From NCBI GenBank assembly GCA_963695835.1, contig CAVOHR010000001.1, positions 992,001-1,056,000 of the forward strand: a stretch of DNA of 64,000 bases, in the 5' to 3' direction. The stretch is from VRUE01 sp963695835 (lineage in GTDB: Bacteria > Actinomycetota > Thermoleophilia > Solirubrobacterales > 70-9). Below, in pieces: positions 17,374-24,963 of the stretch. Within the stretch, counting starts at the first letter, position 1. Every line of letters starts with the position of its first letter. The notes below the pieces were generated by a model, which worked only from the letters and a program-made list of their open reading frames with translations, had not been told where the DNA came from and made no database searches. The translations under genes and the position numbers were made by a program.

Positions 17374-17847
17374 GTGTCCGACTACAACTTCCTCACGACC
17401 TGGTTGCTCGACTCGCCGCGCGAGCCGGTCTGGGAGGCGATCTACGCGCAGGAGCGCTGGCCGGAGTGGTGGCGCGGGGTGGAGGCGGCGGAAGAGATCA
17501 GCGCCGGCGAAGACGGCGGCGTCGGCTCCGTCGCGCGGATGGTCTGGAAGAGCCTGCTGCCCTACCGGGTCGAGTTCGAGGTGACGACGAAGCGGGTCGA
17601 GCCCTGCCACCTGCTCGAAGGCCATGCATCCGGCGAGCTGACCGGGACCGGCCGCTGGCGCCTCTACGAGGACGACGGCGCGACTGCGGTCCTCTACGAG
17701 TGGAGGGTGGCGACGACCAAGCCCTGGATGAACCTGCTGGCGCCGGTCGCCCGGCCGGTCTTCGAGTGGAACCACGACTGGGTGATGGCGCGCGGCGGCG
17801 AGGGGATCGCTGAGCTGCTCGGTTGCCGCCTGCTGGCCGGCCACTGA
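17374..17847 (+). CDS. SRPBCC / polyketide cyclase-like protein
   Basis: Predicted 157 residues starting with GTG. The beginning FLTTWLLDSPREPVWEAIY and later WPEWWRGVEAAEE are the first strand and helix of the START/SRPBCC (polyketide cyclase 2) fold. TGTGRWRLYEDDGATAVLYE and a C-terminal amphipathic helix complete it. The fold forms a hydrophobic ligand pocket; the ligand cannot be guessed. It is followed directly by the CIRCE element of groES, so it is not part of the heat-shock unit. A second SRPBCC gene lies at 47913. Confidence 0.75.
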   Translation: MSDYNFLTTWLLDSPREPVWEAIYAQERWPEWWRGVEAAEEISAGEDGGVGSVARMVWKSLLPYRVEFEVTTKRVEPCHLLEGHASGELTGTGRWRLYEDDGATAVLYEWRVATTKPWMNLLAPVARPVFEWNHDWVMARGGEGIAELLGCRLLAGH

Positions 17848-17871
17848 GCGATCTCCGCTATCTTTCCCTCG

Positions 17872-17898
17872 TTGGCACTCTCTACCCGCGAGTGCCAA
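17872..17898 (+). promoter_or_regulatory. CIRCE operator (HrcA binding site)
   Basis: TTGGCACTC, 9-nt spacer (17881-17889), GAGTGCCAA: a perfect 9-9-9 inverted repeat. It differs from the consensus TTAGCACTC-N9-GAGTGCTAA only by a symmetric A-to-G / T-to-C pair. It lies 42 nt before the groES ATG, the standard place for HrcA repression of class I heat-shock genes. Confidence 0.95.
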
Positions 17899-17940
17899 AT
17901 CCCAGTTCGAACTTCTGAACCCACAACGGAGGTAATACGG

Positions 17941-18228
17941 ATGAAGCTGAAGCCCCTCGGGGACCGGCTGATCGTCAAGCCGATCGAGGAGGAGGAGACG
18001 ACCGCGAGCGGCATCGTCCTCCCCGACACGGCCAAAGAGAAGCCGCAGAAGGGCAAGGTCGTCGCCGTCGGCGACGGCGCAATTCAGGAGGACGGCACTC
18101 GCCGCCCGCTCGACCTGAGCGAGGGCGACGAGGTCCTCTACTCCAAATACGGCGGCACCGAGGTCACCGTCGAGGGTGACGACCTGCTCGTGCTGCGCGA
18201 GTCGGACGTCCTCGCAAAGCTCGGCTAG
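17941..18228 (+). CDS. groES: Co-chaperonin GroES
   Basis: Predicted 95 residues, full length. KLKPLGDRLIVKPIEEEETT, the mobile-loop segment TASGIVLPDTAKEKPQKG, and the C-terminal GDDLLVLRESDVLAKL are textbook GroES. It caps the GroEL ring in ATP-dependent protein folding in the cytoplasm. GGAGG at 17928-17932 lies 8 nt before the ATG. It is controlled by the CIRCE element just upstream and forms an operon with groEL 43 nt downstream. Confidence 0.97.
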   Translation: MKLKPLGDRLIVKPIEEEETTASGIVLPDTAKEKPQKGKVVAVGDGAIQEDGTRRPLDLSEGDEVLYSKYGGTEVTVEGDDLLVLRESDVLAKLG

Positions 18229-18271
18229 ACCCGCCAACAGGACTTAGAGAGACCAAGGAGGAAGGAAACGA

Positions 18272-19912
18272 ATGGCTCACAAGGAGCTGAAGTACAAGGA
18301 GGAGGCACGAGGGGCCCTGCAGGCCGGCGTCGATGCTGTCGCCGACGCCGTCAAGGTGACCCTCGGCCCGAAGGGCCGCTACGTCGTGCTCGACAAAAAG
18401 TTCGGCGCGCCGACGATCACCAACGACGGCGTCACGATCGCCCGCGAGATCGAGGTCGAGGACGTCTTCGAGAACCAGGGCGCCCAGCTGGTCCGCGAGG
18501 TCGCCACGGCGACCAACGACGTGGCCGGCGACGGCACCACGACGGCGACCCTGCTGGCCCAGATCATCGTTCGCCAGGGCCTCAAGAACGTCGCCGCCGG
18601 GGCCAACCCGCTGGCGCTGAGGCGGGGGATCGAGAAGGCCGTCGACGAGGTGGTCGACAACCTGCGCGAGAAGCAGTCCAAGGAGGTCGCCGGCAAGGAG
18701 CAGATCGCCCGGGTCGCCGCCATCTCCGCCGCCGACGACGAGATCGGCAACGTGATCGCCGACGCGATCGAGAAAGTCGGCAAGGACGGCGTCGTCAACG
18801 TCGAGGAGGGCCAGACCTTCGGCATGGAGCTGGAGTTCACCGAGGGGATGCAGTTCGACAAGGGCTACATCTCCCCGTACATGGTCACCGACCAGGACCG
18901 CATGGAGGCGGTGCTGGAGGACCCCTACATCCTCATCGCCAACCAGAAAATCGGCTCGGTGCGCGACATCCTGCCGGTGCTGGAGCAGGTGATGCAGGGT
19001 GGCAAGCCGCTGCTGATCGTCGCCGAGGACGTCGAGGGCGAGTGCCTCGCGACCCTCGTCGTCAACAAGCTCCGCGGCACCTTCACCGGCGTCTCGGTCA
19101 AGGCACCGGGCTTCGGCGACCGCCGCAAGCGGATGCTCGAGGACATCGGCATCCTCACCGGCGGCGAGGTGATCACCGAGGAGATGGGCCTCAAACTGGA
19201 GAACACCCAGCTCTCCCAGCTCGGCAAGGCGCGCCGCGTCGTCGTCTCCAAGGACACGACGACGATCATCGACGGAGCCGGCGACGCCGAGGACATCAAA
19301 GGCCGGATCAACCAGATCAAACAGGAGATCGAGAACACCGACTCCGACTTTGATCGGGAGAAGCTCCAGGAGCGGCTCGCCAAGCTGGCCGGCGGCGTCG
19401 CCGTGGTCAAGGTCGGCGCCGCCACCGAGACCGAGATGAAGGAGAAGAAGCACCGCGTCGAGGACGCCCTGCAGGCGACCCGGGCGGCGCTCGAGGAGGG
19501 AGTCGTGCCGGGCGGCGGCGTCGCGCTGCTGAACGCGCAGAGCGACCTCGATCCCGACAAGCTCGGCGATCCCGACGAGGCGACCGGTGCCCGCATCATC
19601 CACCGCGCGCTGGAGGAGCCGGTGCGCCAGATCGCCGAGAACTCCGGCCTGGAGGGCTCGGTCGTCGTCAACGACGTGCGCGCCCTGAAAGCGGGCGAAG
19701 GCCTCAACGCGGCCACCGGCGAGTACGGCGACCTGATCAAGGACGGCGTCATCGACCCGACCATGGTCACCCGGTCGGCGCTGCAGAACGCCGCCTCGAT
19801 CGCCAAGAACATCCTCGTCACCGAGGCGATCATCGCCGAACCGCCCGAGAAGGAAGGCGCCGGCGCCGGCATGCCGGGCGGCGGCATGCCCGACATGGGC
19901 GGGATGATGTAA
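18272..19912 (+). CDS. groEL: Chaperonin GroEL (Hsp60)
   Basis: Predicted 546 residues, the normal length. Visible hallmarks: VTLGPKGRYVVLDKKFGAP, the nucleotide loop NDVAGDGTTTATLLAQ, EEGVVPGGGVALL, and the flexible glycine-methionine C-terminus GMPGGGMPDMGGMM. It is the main folding chaperonin, forming 14-mers with GroES. AAGGAGG about 10 nt upstream gives a strong ribosome binding site. Co-transcribed with groES from the CIRCE-regulated promoter; an intrinsic-terminator-like hairpin follows at 19986-20018. This organism keeps groEL linked to groES, whereas many actinobacteria also have a second unlinked copy. Confidence 0.97.
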   Translation: MAHKELKYKEEARGALQAGVDAVADAVKVTLGPKGRYVVLDKKFGAPTITNDGVTIAREIEVEDVFENQGAQLVREVATATNDVAGDGTTTATLLAQIIVRQGLKNVAAGANPLALRRGIEKAVDEVVDNLREKQSKEVAGKEQIARVAAISAADDEIGNVIADAIEKVGKDGVVNVEEGQTFGMELEFTEGMQFDKGYISPYMVTDQDRMEAVLEDPYILIANQKIGSVRDILPVLEQVMQGGKPLLIVAEDVEGECLATLVVNKLRGTFTGVSVKAPGFGDRRKRMLEDIGILTGGEVITEEMGLKLENTQLSQLGKARRVVVSKDTTTIIDGAGDAEDIKGRINQIKQEIENTDSDFDREKLQERLAKLAGGVAVVKVGAATETEMKEKKHRVEDALQATRAALEEGVVPGGGVALLNAQSDLDPDKLGDPDEATGARIIHRALEEPVRQIAENSGLEGSVVVNDVRALKAGEGLNAATGEYGDLIKDGVIDPTMVTRSALQNAASIAKNILVTEAIIAEPPEKEGAGAGMPGGGMPDMGGMM

Positions 19913-19985
19913 CGACGCGGCGACCTGGCTCGAAAGCCCGGTGCGCACGCCTGGCGGCGGCGGACCGGCTCAGGGCGGCGTCCTC

Positions 19986-20018
19986 AGAGGCCCGAATAGC
20001 GCTGCTATTCGGGCCTCT
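19986..20018 (+). terminator. groEL terminator hairpin
   Basis: Perfect 15-bp inverted repeat AGAGGCCCGAATAGC / GCTATTCGGGCCTCT with a 3-nt loop (20001-20003), followed by a T-containing but weak U-tract. It lies between the convergent groEL (stop 19912) and the GH26-like pseudogene (ends 20096), so it may act in both directions. Nothing else was seen in 19913-20095. Confidence 0.8.
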
Positions 20019-20095
20019 TGCGTCCTTGCCCTGCTTGGTCCGGCGGCTCGCCAGCCGCACACCCCGGATCTTCCGAGACAGGTCGCCACGTCGGC

Positions 20096-20815
20096 CTATT
20101 TTTTTGGCGGTTTGGGAGGGAGTGGCGGCAGCGTCCCTGCGTTGTATTCCGCGTACTGGAGGAACGTTGCCCGGCGGACCTTCAGCCTGAGGGTGTTGGT
20201 GGTGCGCGGGTAGAGGCTGAGGGCATAGGGGTTGGAGCTGCTGCTGGCGCTGCCGTTGCCGCCGAAGCCGTCGTAGTAGACGAGCATCCGCACACGGGCA
20301 CGCTTCGCCGTCCAGGCGACGACCTGCTTGACGAAGCGGGGTTCGTCTTCGCCGTAGACCGCCCACTCGGCGATCGAGAACGGCTTGCCGCGCCACTGCT
20401 TGCCGTGGAAGAAGCGGTTGAGGTCTTTCCAGACGGGATACTGCGAGTAGAAGTCGGTGCCGACCCAGTCGACCCAGCGCCTGCCCGGCCAGTAGTTGCC
20501 CGGGCAGTTGCCTTTGACCCGCGGCGAGCCGGCGGGTCAGCGTTCGTAGGCGCTGTTGAGGCTGTTTCCCCAAGGGTGGTAGGTCTCCAGCAGGGCCGGG
20601 TGCTTGTTCAGCAGGCCGGCGAATTCTTCGAAGTCCTGGGTCGTGCCGCGGTCACTGACCCCGAAGAAGACGCCCGGCTTGGGCGGCACCAGGGTCCGCG
20701 CGGAAGCGGGGCTCGCGCAGATAGTCGCGAGGGCGATCGCGACGGTCGCCGCGCCGCTAAGCCTCCGCCAGGACATCTTCCATCCTTCTCGGCTCCACGC
20801 CCAGTTCCTCCGCAT
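20096..20815 (-). pseudogene. GH26-like secreted glycosidase, disrupted by deletion and stop
   Basis: Reading one frame from ATG 20815 gives a signal peptide, FFGVSDRG and the ETYHPWGNSLNSAYER region, then a TGA at 20537-20539. The same frame then continues with GNYWPGRRWVDWVGTDFY, KPFSIAEWAVYG and MLVYYDGFG to a stop at 20096. Compared with the intact 363-residue paralogue at 51321-52412, about 120 residues are missing exactly at the stop, including the segment that carries the acid/base glutamate (RPLGEPN in the paralogue). The nucleophile-type AEWAVYG is kept. It is therefore a pseudogene created by an internal deletion. Its 5' end overlaps the SDR gene at 20757. Confidence 0.8.
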
Positions 20816-21644
20816 CGGCGGTGCCGCGCTCGGTGGTCATCGAGACCTCCATCAGCTCGGCCTCCTCCCAGGTCGCGAATACGGCCTCGCCGAAGACGTT
20901 GCGGAGGGCGATCAGGCCGGCGCGGACCAGCGGCAGCGGCAGGTGGACGAGCGGGCGGGGCCGCCCGGCGACGCGGCTGACCAGGTCCGACATCTCGTCG
21001 TAGCTGAGCGTCTGCGGCCCGGCCAGCTCGTAGCGGTCGCGGCCCTCGCGCTCCAGGGCGGCGAGCGTGCAGCGGGCGGCATCGTCGGCCCAGACCGGCT
21101 GGAAGCGCGCCTGGCCGGAGCCGGAGACCGGCAGCACCGGCAGGAAGGAGAAGCGCCGCAGCAGCGTCACCCAGGGGTCGCTGCGGTCGTAGACGATCGA
21201 CGGGGCGAAGACGATCGTCTCCAGCGGCGAGGAAGCGACCGCCCGCTCGGCCAGCCACTTGGCGCGGAAGAAGCGGGTGCGCTGGGCGCTCGCCGCGTCG
21301 AGCGCGCTGAAGAAGACGAAGCGGCGGACGCCGCTGCGCTCGGCCGCGTGCAGCAGGCGCACGGTCGCCAGCCCGTTCAGCTCCTCGATCCGGTGCGGCG
21401 GCTGGTCGCGGATCGTCGCCGCCAGGTGGACGACCGTGTCGACCCCGCGCAGCGCCTGCCTCACCAGGTAGGGGTCCGACATCTCGCCGAGGTCGCCGAG
21501 CGCGATCTGCACGTCGACCCGCCGCTCGCCGAGCCGCCGCGGCTCGCGCACCAGGCAGCGCACGTCCTCGCCGCGCTCGAGCAGCAGCGGCAGCAGTCGC
21601 GACCCGATGCTTCCCGTCGCTCCCGTCAGCAGCAGCATCGCCAC
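20757..21644 (-). CDS. NAD(P)-binding atypical SDR (NDUFA9/complex I-like family)
   Basis: Predicted 295 residues. The N-terminal Rossmann motif LLLTGATGSIGSRLLPLL, VVHLAATIRD on strand 4 and FVFFSALDA identify an extended or atypical short-chain dehydrogenase. The active-site YxxxK is replaced: the segment reads RTRFFRAKWLAE, so a nucleotide-binding rather than catalytic role is possible, as in NDUFA9-type proteins. PSIVYDRSDPWVTLLRR and FQPVWADDAARCTLAAL are also typical of that subfamily. The GH26-like pseudogene begins within its 3' end. It faces away from the ferredoxin gene, leaving about 100 bp for two promoters. Confidence 0.78.
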   Translation of the reverse strand: MAMLLLTGATGSIGSRLLPLLLERGEDVRCLVREPRRLGERRVDVQIALGDLGEMSDPYLVRQALRGVDTVVHLAATIRDQPPHRIEELNGLATVRLLHAAERSGVRRFVFFSALDAASAQRTRFFRAKWLAERAVASSPLETIVFAPSIVYDRSDPWVTLLRRFSFLPVLPVSGSGQARFQPVWADDAARCTLAALEREGRDRYELAGPQTLSYDEMSDLVSRVAGRPRPLVHLPLPLVRAGLIALRNVFGEAVFATWEEAELMEVSMTTERGTADAEELGVEPRRMEDVLAEA

Positions 21645-21742
21645 ATCATCCCAAGAGCCCGTTGCCTAGAATGTCCGCTTGCGGCCGGCGGGGGCTGAGC
21701 CCCGCCTCGCACCGGAAAAACGAGACCAGGAGAAAGCTTCGA

Positions 21743-22015
21743 ATGACCTACGTCATCGCCGAGCCCTGCATCGGCCAGAAGGACAACTCGTGCGTCGAGG
21801 TATGCCCAGTCGACTGCATCCACCCGACTCCCGACGAGCCCGACTACGACTCGGTCGAGATGCTTTACATCGACCCCGACGAGTGCATCGACTGCGATGC
21901 CTGCGTCGAGGCCTGCCCGGTCGACGCCTGCTTCGCCGAGGACCAGCTCCCGTCCGAGTGGGCCAAATACGCCGAGATCAACGCGGACTACTACAAGAGC
22001 AAGAGCGCCGCCTGA
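21743..22015 (+). CDS. fdxA: 7Fe/8Fe bacterial ferredoxin
   Basis: Predicted 90 residues. Cysteines at 9, 17, 21 and 25 and the second motif CIDCDACVEACP (48, 51, 54, 58) match FdxA-type ferredoxins carrying one [3Fe-4S] and one [4Fe-4S] cluster; Cys63 is extra. EPCIGQKDNSCVEVCPVDCI is the N-terminal cluster segment. It is a small soluble electron carrier. ATG 21743 is chosen over an earlier in-frame codon because AGGAG lies about 9 nt upstream and homologues begin MTYVI. The last codons (YYKSKSAA and stop) are partly duplicated at 22752 and 23522, where toxin-antitoxin cassettes follow. Confidence 0.93.
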   Translation: MTYVIAEPCIGQKDNSCVEVCPVDCIHPTPDEPDYDSVEMLYIDPDECIDCDACVEACPVDACFAEDQLPSEWAKYAEINADYYKSKSAA

Positions 22016-22016
22016 G
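21992..22016 (+). repeat. Ferredoxin 3'-end segment, reference copy of the cassette repeat
   Basis: TACAAGAGCAAGAGCGCCGC then CTGAG, the end of the ferredoxin coding sequence. The copy at 22752-22776 matches in about 23 of 25 positions, and the one at 23522 matches over its first 17 bases. The three copies are in the same orientation and spaced about 760 and 770 bp. Confidence 0.7.
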
Positions 22017-22049
22017 GCTTACTGTCTGCCAAGGGCCGCTTTTCCGAGA

Positions 22050-22457
22050 TCAGGTCGACGGATCGACGAGCTTCACCCGCGCCGGCTTGAAGTCACGCTG
22101 GTTCAGCGTGGCGAGCGCCAGATCGTGGGCGAGGGCGCTGGCGGCGATCAGGCTGTCTTTGATCGACATCGGCCGGCCGCGGCGGCGCAGGTCGGCCAGG
22201 AGTTGCGCCCAGCGCAGTCCGACGGCCGAGTCCCAGGGAAGGCACTGGATCCGCCCGACTCCCTGCTCGAACCATTGCTCCAGCTCGGAGCGTCGCGCGC
22301 CACGTGCGAGGAGCAGGATGCCGAAGCGAACCTCGCCGAGGACGATCGGATCGACGACGATCGAACGCTCGTTGCGCCGCAGCCACTCGACCACGCGGGG
22401 GTCGGGTTCGGGCTTGGTCGCCTCGGAGAGGACGTTGGCGTCGACGAGGTGCTTCAC
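22050..22457 (-). CDS. vapC: PIN-domain toxin VapC
   Basis: Predicted 135 residues. HLVDANVLSEATKPEPDPRV carries the first catalytic aspartate and the PIN start. Further acidic positions are in VVDPIVLGEVRFG and MSIKDSLIAASALAHDL, with ATLNQRDF near the end. VapC toxins are Mg-dependent RNases that cleave tRNA or rRNA when free of VapB. The GTG start at 22457 overlaps the VapB stop as GTGA, a classic coupled toxin-antitoxin layout. This is the first cassette behind the ferredoxin gene. Confidence 0.9.
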   Translation of the reverse strand: MKHLVDANVLSEATKPEPDPRVVEWLRRNERSIVVDPIVLGEVRFGILLLARGARRSELEQWFEQGVGRIQCLPWDSAVGLRWAQLLADLRRRGRPMSIKDSLIAASALAHDLALATLNQRDFKPARVKLVDPST

Positions 22458-22684
22458 AGAGTGTCGGTCGACTCGGAGTCGACGGCGACGAAGTAGCCCT
22501 TCTGCGGGCAGGCGAGCAGCCAGTCCACCAAGCCTTCGTTGGGCGACGGCGCCACCCGTCGCAGCCGGTACTCGTCTGCGTCGAGGCGCTCGACCTCGAA
22601 CTCCTGCCCGGGCGCAATGCCGTCGCGCCGGCGGAGCTCGGCCGGGAGCACGATCTGGCCCTTGGTGGATACCGTCGTTCTCAT
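22454..22684 (-). CDS. vapB: AbrB/MazE-type antitoxin VapB
   Basis: Predicted 76 residues. MRTTVSTKGQIVLPAELRRR is the swapped-hairpin AbrB DNA-binding fold. The C-terminal half (VDWLLACPQKGYFVAVDS) is the likely VapC-binding region, with PQKGYF inserted into the PIN groove by analogy with known pairs. ATG 22684 is preferred over TTG 22687. A perfect palindrome immediately upstream (22690-22706) is the probable autoregulatory operator. Confidence 0.88.
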   Translation of the reverse strand: MRTTVSTKGQIVLPAELRRRDGIAPGQEFEVERLDADEYRLRRVAPSPNEGLVDWLLACPQKGYFVAVDSESTDTL

Positions 22685-22689
22685 CAAGG

Positions 22690-22706
22690 GTAAGATAGCA
22701 TCTTAC
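22690..22706. promoter_or_regulatory. Palindromic operator upstream of vapBC
   Basis: GTAAGAT-AGC-ATCTTAC, perfect 7-bp arms around a 3-nt centre, ending 5 nt before the vapB start. It is unusually AT-rich for this genome, and TAAGAT could serve as a -10 box on the minus strand. Its position suits repression by the VapB-VapC complex. Confidence 0.7.
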
Positions 22707-22730
22707 AATCGCGGGTCGGGCTCGCCGACC

Positions 22731-22772
22731 GGGATCGGCCCGAGCAATCGATACAAGAGCAAGGGCGCTGCC
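22731..22772 (+). repeat. Cassette repeat copy 1 (ferredoxin-tail-like)
   Basis: GGGATCGGCCCGAGCAATCG followed by ATACAAGAGC and the tail; 40 of 42 bases are identical to copy 2 at 23500-23541. Read in the ferredoxin frame it encodes a pseudo-tail ending YKSKGAA and stop, as the real ferredoxin ends YKSKSAA. It lies between the vapBC cassette and the nucleotidyltransferase cassette. Confidence 0.85.
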
Positions 22773-22808
22773 TGAGCTGGGACGAGCAGGATCGGGTGAG
22801 GGCGGGAG

Positions 22809-23300
22809 CTACTCCTCCCCGCGGGCTTGGCGTAGCCTCTGCAGGTCGGTCAGGTCTTCCGGCCGGCCGGCCATCTCCTTGAGCGCGATCAGATCCTCGT
22901 AGCTCACGACCTTGATCGGGAGGCCGTCTATGTCAGCATCGATTGCGGCGGGCGCCAGCTTCTCCCACAGCGCATCGTCGCCGATCCACTGCATGACGTC
23001 GAAGCGCCCGAGGCGGGTCCGCAGCACCCAGTTGCCGCCAAGGCCGAGCACGTCTGGGTCCAGCGGGTCCGGAAGCTCTCCCTCCTCGAAATCCTCTGCC
23101 CCTTCGACTTGGGCATCAAGTCTCCGCAGCACTCGGGCCAGCCTCTCGAGGTTTGCGGGATCCAGCGCCGGCACGACGTCGACGTCCTTCGTCGCGCGGA
23201 CGTAGCCGTGGAAGCCCACCGCGACTCCACCGATCACAAGGAACTCGACCCCTTCACGGTTGAGCTCCGCGAGGATTCCGCGGATATCGAGCTCAGGCAC
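22809..23300 (-). CDS. Nucleotidyltransferase-fold protein, putative toxin of a two-gene unit
   Basis: Predicted 163 residues. EFLVIGGVAVGFHGYVRATK then DVDVVP gives the GG(x)...DxD signature of minimal nucleotidyltransferases (DUF6036 / AbiEii-like group). LRTRLGRFDVMQWIG and KVVSYEDLIALKEMAGRPED complete the family pattern. Such proteins often act as toxins that modify tRNA or protein targets with nucleotides, paired with a small antitoxin; that role is inferred here. GTG 23300 is chosen because it overlaps the upstream small gene by 8 nt and similarity begins there. It is the second cassette behind the ferredoxin gene. Confidence 0.72.
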   Translation of the reverse strand: MPELDIRGILAELNREGVEFLVIGGVAVGFHGYVRATKDVDVVPALDPANLERLARVLRRLDAQVEGAEDFEEGELPDPLDPDVLGLGGNWVLRTRLGRFDVMQWIGDDALWEKLAPAAIDADIDGLPIKVVSYEDLIALKEMAGRPEDLTDLQRLRQARGEE

Positions 23301-23466
23301 TGCGCCGGCGATGTCCCGACTCGGCCACCTGGGACATGAAGCGGGACAGCTCGAAGACCTGTTCCGTGCGCTGGGCCGGCGTGAGCTCCGTGTAATCGCG
23401 CCGCAGGGCGGCACGCTCGGCCTTGCCGTCGGGCGTCCAGTTTCCCGCGCGCTTGGTCGGCTTCAT
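23293..23466 (-). CDS. Small charged helical protein, putative antitoxin partner
   Basis: Predicted 57 residues: MKPTKRAGNWTPDGKAERAA then a charged helical segment with LTPAQRTEQVFELSRFMSQV. Highly charged, no membrane or signal segment. Its stop overlaps the start of the nucleotidyltransferase gene by 8 nt, so the two are translationally coupled. Similar small proteins precede nucleotidyltransferase-fold genes in actinobacterial genomes, which is why I call it the partner. Longer frames to 23604 are unlikely because they cross the repeat at 23500. Confidence 0.6.
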   Translation of the reverse strand: MKPTKRAGNWTPDGKAERAALRRDYTELTPAQRTEQVFELSRFMSQVAESGHRRRSA

Positions 23467-23499
23467 GGCCGTCACAGTACCGCGCCTCCATGCTCCCCG

Positions 23500-23541
23500 G
23501 GGATCGGCCCGAGCAATCGATACAAGAGCAAGAGCGCTGTC
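23500..23541 (+). repeat. Cassette repeat copy 2
   Basis: 40 of 42 positions match 22731-22772; the only differences are G-to-A and C-to-T in the tail. It closes the second cassette and continues directly into a remnant of another nucleotidyltransferase-like gene on the plus strand. Confidence 0.85.
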
Positions 23542-23640
23542 CTCGCTCGCCACGGCGTCGATTACGTCGTGATCGGCGGAGTGGCCGCCCAGGTCCACTC
23601 TCACCGAGGTCGAGCGGCGGCGACGGTGACGAATGCCGGC
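23540..23640 (+). pseudogene. Fragment of a second nucleotidyltransferase-like gene
   Basis: In the frame that runs out of repeat copy 2, the translation gives VLARHGVDYVVIGGVAAQVH then HRGRAAATVT. HGVxYVVIGG(x)AA is the N-terminal motif of the same nucleotidyltransferase group as the gene at 22809, but here it faces the other way and breaks off before the DxD pair. No start codon or intact partner is seen. It looks like the remains of a further cassette. Confidence 0.55.
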
Positions 23641-23684
23641 GAGGCCGAGCTCTCGAGGGCGAGAGGCAGGAACGAGGCTGGCTC

Positions 23685-24836
23685 TCAGCCCTGGATGACC
23701 GGTAGCGGGGTGCCGCCGGGCTCGGCGGGCTCGGCGCTCGGGGGGACGCTCTGAAGCACCGGCAGCTCCTGCGGGGTGGCGGCGACGATGCCGCGGGCCG
23801 CCTGGCGGATCGCCTGCGAGGCCGGGGCGTCGGGCTCCGCGGTGACGAGGGGGGTGCCGTTGTCGGCGTGCTCGCGCAGCGGCTCGGAGAGCGGGACCTT
23901 GCCGAGCAGGGGGATGTCGAGCTCGTCGGCGAGGAGCTGGCCGCCGCCCTCGCCGAAGATCGCCAAGCGCTCGCCGTCGGGCGTGGTGAAGCCGGACATG
24001 TTCTCGATCGCGCCGAGCAGCTCGAGGTCGAACTTGACCGCCATGTCGGCGGCCCGCCTGGCGACCGTCTGCGCCGCCGGCTGCGGCGTCGTGACCAGCA
24101 CGAACTTGGCCTGCGGCAGCAGCTGGGCGAGGGTCATCGAGACGTCGCCGGTCCCCGGCGGCAGGTCGAGCAGCAGGTACTCGAGGTCGTCCCAGGCGAC
24201 GTCCTCGAGAAACTGCTGGATCGCCTTGTGCAGCATCGGGCCGCGCCAGACGACGGCCGCGTTCTCCTCGACGAAGAAGCCGATCGACATCACCTTGACG
24301 CCGTCGGCGCCGTCGAGCGGCAGGATCTTGCGCTCGGCGTTGACCTCCGGCTTGCGGTTGACGCCGAGCATGCGCGGGATCGAGTATCCGTAGACGTCGC
24401 AGTCGAGCGCCCCGGCCGGGTGGCCTTCGGCGGTCAGCGCCGCGGCCAGGTTGGCGGTCATCGTCGACTTGCCGACGCCGCCCTTGCCGGAGGCGATGCA
24501 GATCACGTTCTTGACCTTGGCGAGCGCCCCTTCGGGCAGCTTGCCGCGGCCGAGCGTCTGCTGCAGGTTGCCTTTCTCCTCGTCGGAGAGGACGTCGAAG
24601 CCGACCGCGACCGCGGTGACGCCGTCCAGCTCGGAGACCCGCTGGGCGACCGCCTGTTCGAAGTGCGCCCGGATCGGGCAGCCGGCGGTGGTCAGCGAGA
24701 CCACCACCTCGACCCGGCCGTCGTCCTTGACGTCGATCGAGCGGACCATCTCCAGCTCGACGATCGAGCGGCGCAGCTCCGGGTCGATCACGGCGCGCAG
24801 CTGCTCGGTTATCTGATCCTGCGTCGGAAGTGGCAT
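23685..24836 (-). CDS. mrp: Mrp/ApbC iron-sulfur cluster carrier ATPase
   Basis: Predicted 383 residues. The N-terminal DUF59/MIP18-like domain (DQITEQLRAVIDPELRRSIV) is followed by a ParA/MinD-type ATPase: deviant Walker A CIASGKGGVGKSTMTANLAA (about residue 106), Walker B YLLLDLPPGTGD, and LGAIENMSGF with LAIFGEGGG. The usual CxxC after ENMS is absent (NMSGFTTPDG), which is the case in many actinobacterial members. It loads or transfers Fe-S clusters to apoproteins in the cytoplasm. ATG 24836 is chosen because similarity starts there; the frame remains open upstream. Confidence 0.9.
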   Translation of the reverse strand: MPLPTQDQITEQLRAVIDPELRRSIVELEMVRSIDVKDDGRVEVVVSLTTAGCPIRAHFEQAVAQRVSELDGVTAVAVGFDVLSDEEKGNLQQTLGRGKLPEGALAKVKNVICIASGKGGVGKSTMTANLAAALTAEGHPAGALDCDVYGYSIPRMLGVNRKPEVNAERKILPLDGADGVKVMSIGFFVEENAAVVWRGPMLHKAIQQFLEDVAWDDLEYLLLDLPPGTGDVSMTLAQLLPQAKFVLVTTPQPAAQTVARRAADMAVKFDLELLGAIENMSGFTTPDGERLAIFGEGGGQLLADELDIPLLGKVPLSEPLREHADNGTPLVTAEPDAPASQAIRQAARGIVAATPQELPVLQSVPPSAEPAEPGGTPLPVIQG

Positions 24837-24963
24837 CGGTTCATTCTGGCAAACGGCCCGTGGCCGGCGGGCGCCGCGCCCCTGGACGTTCGGACGAGAG
24901 GGGGGAGAGTTTGCGCCGCTGCGCCCTTGGTTTCCCCAGATGCCGTCGAACGAAGGGGGAGCG

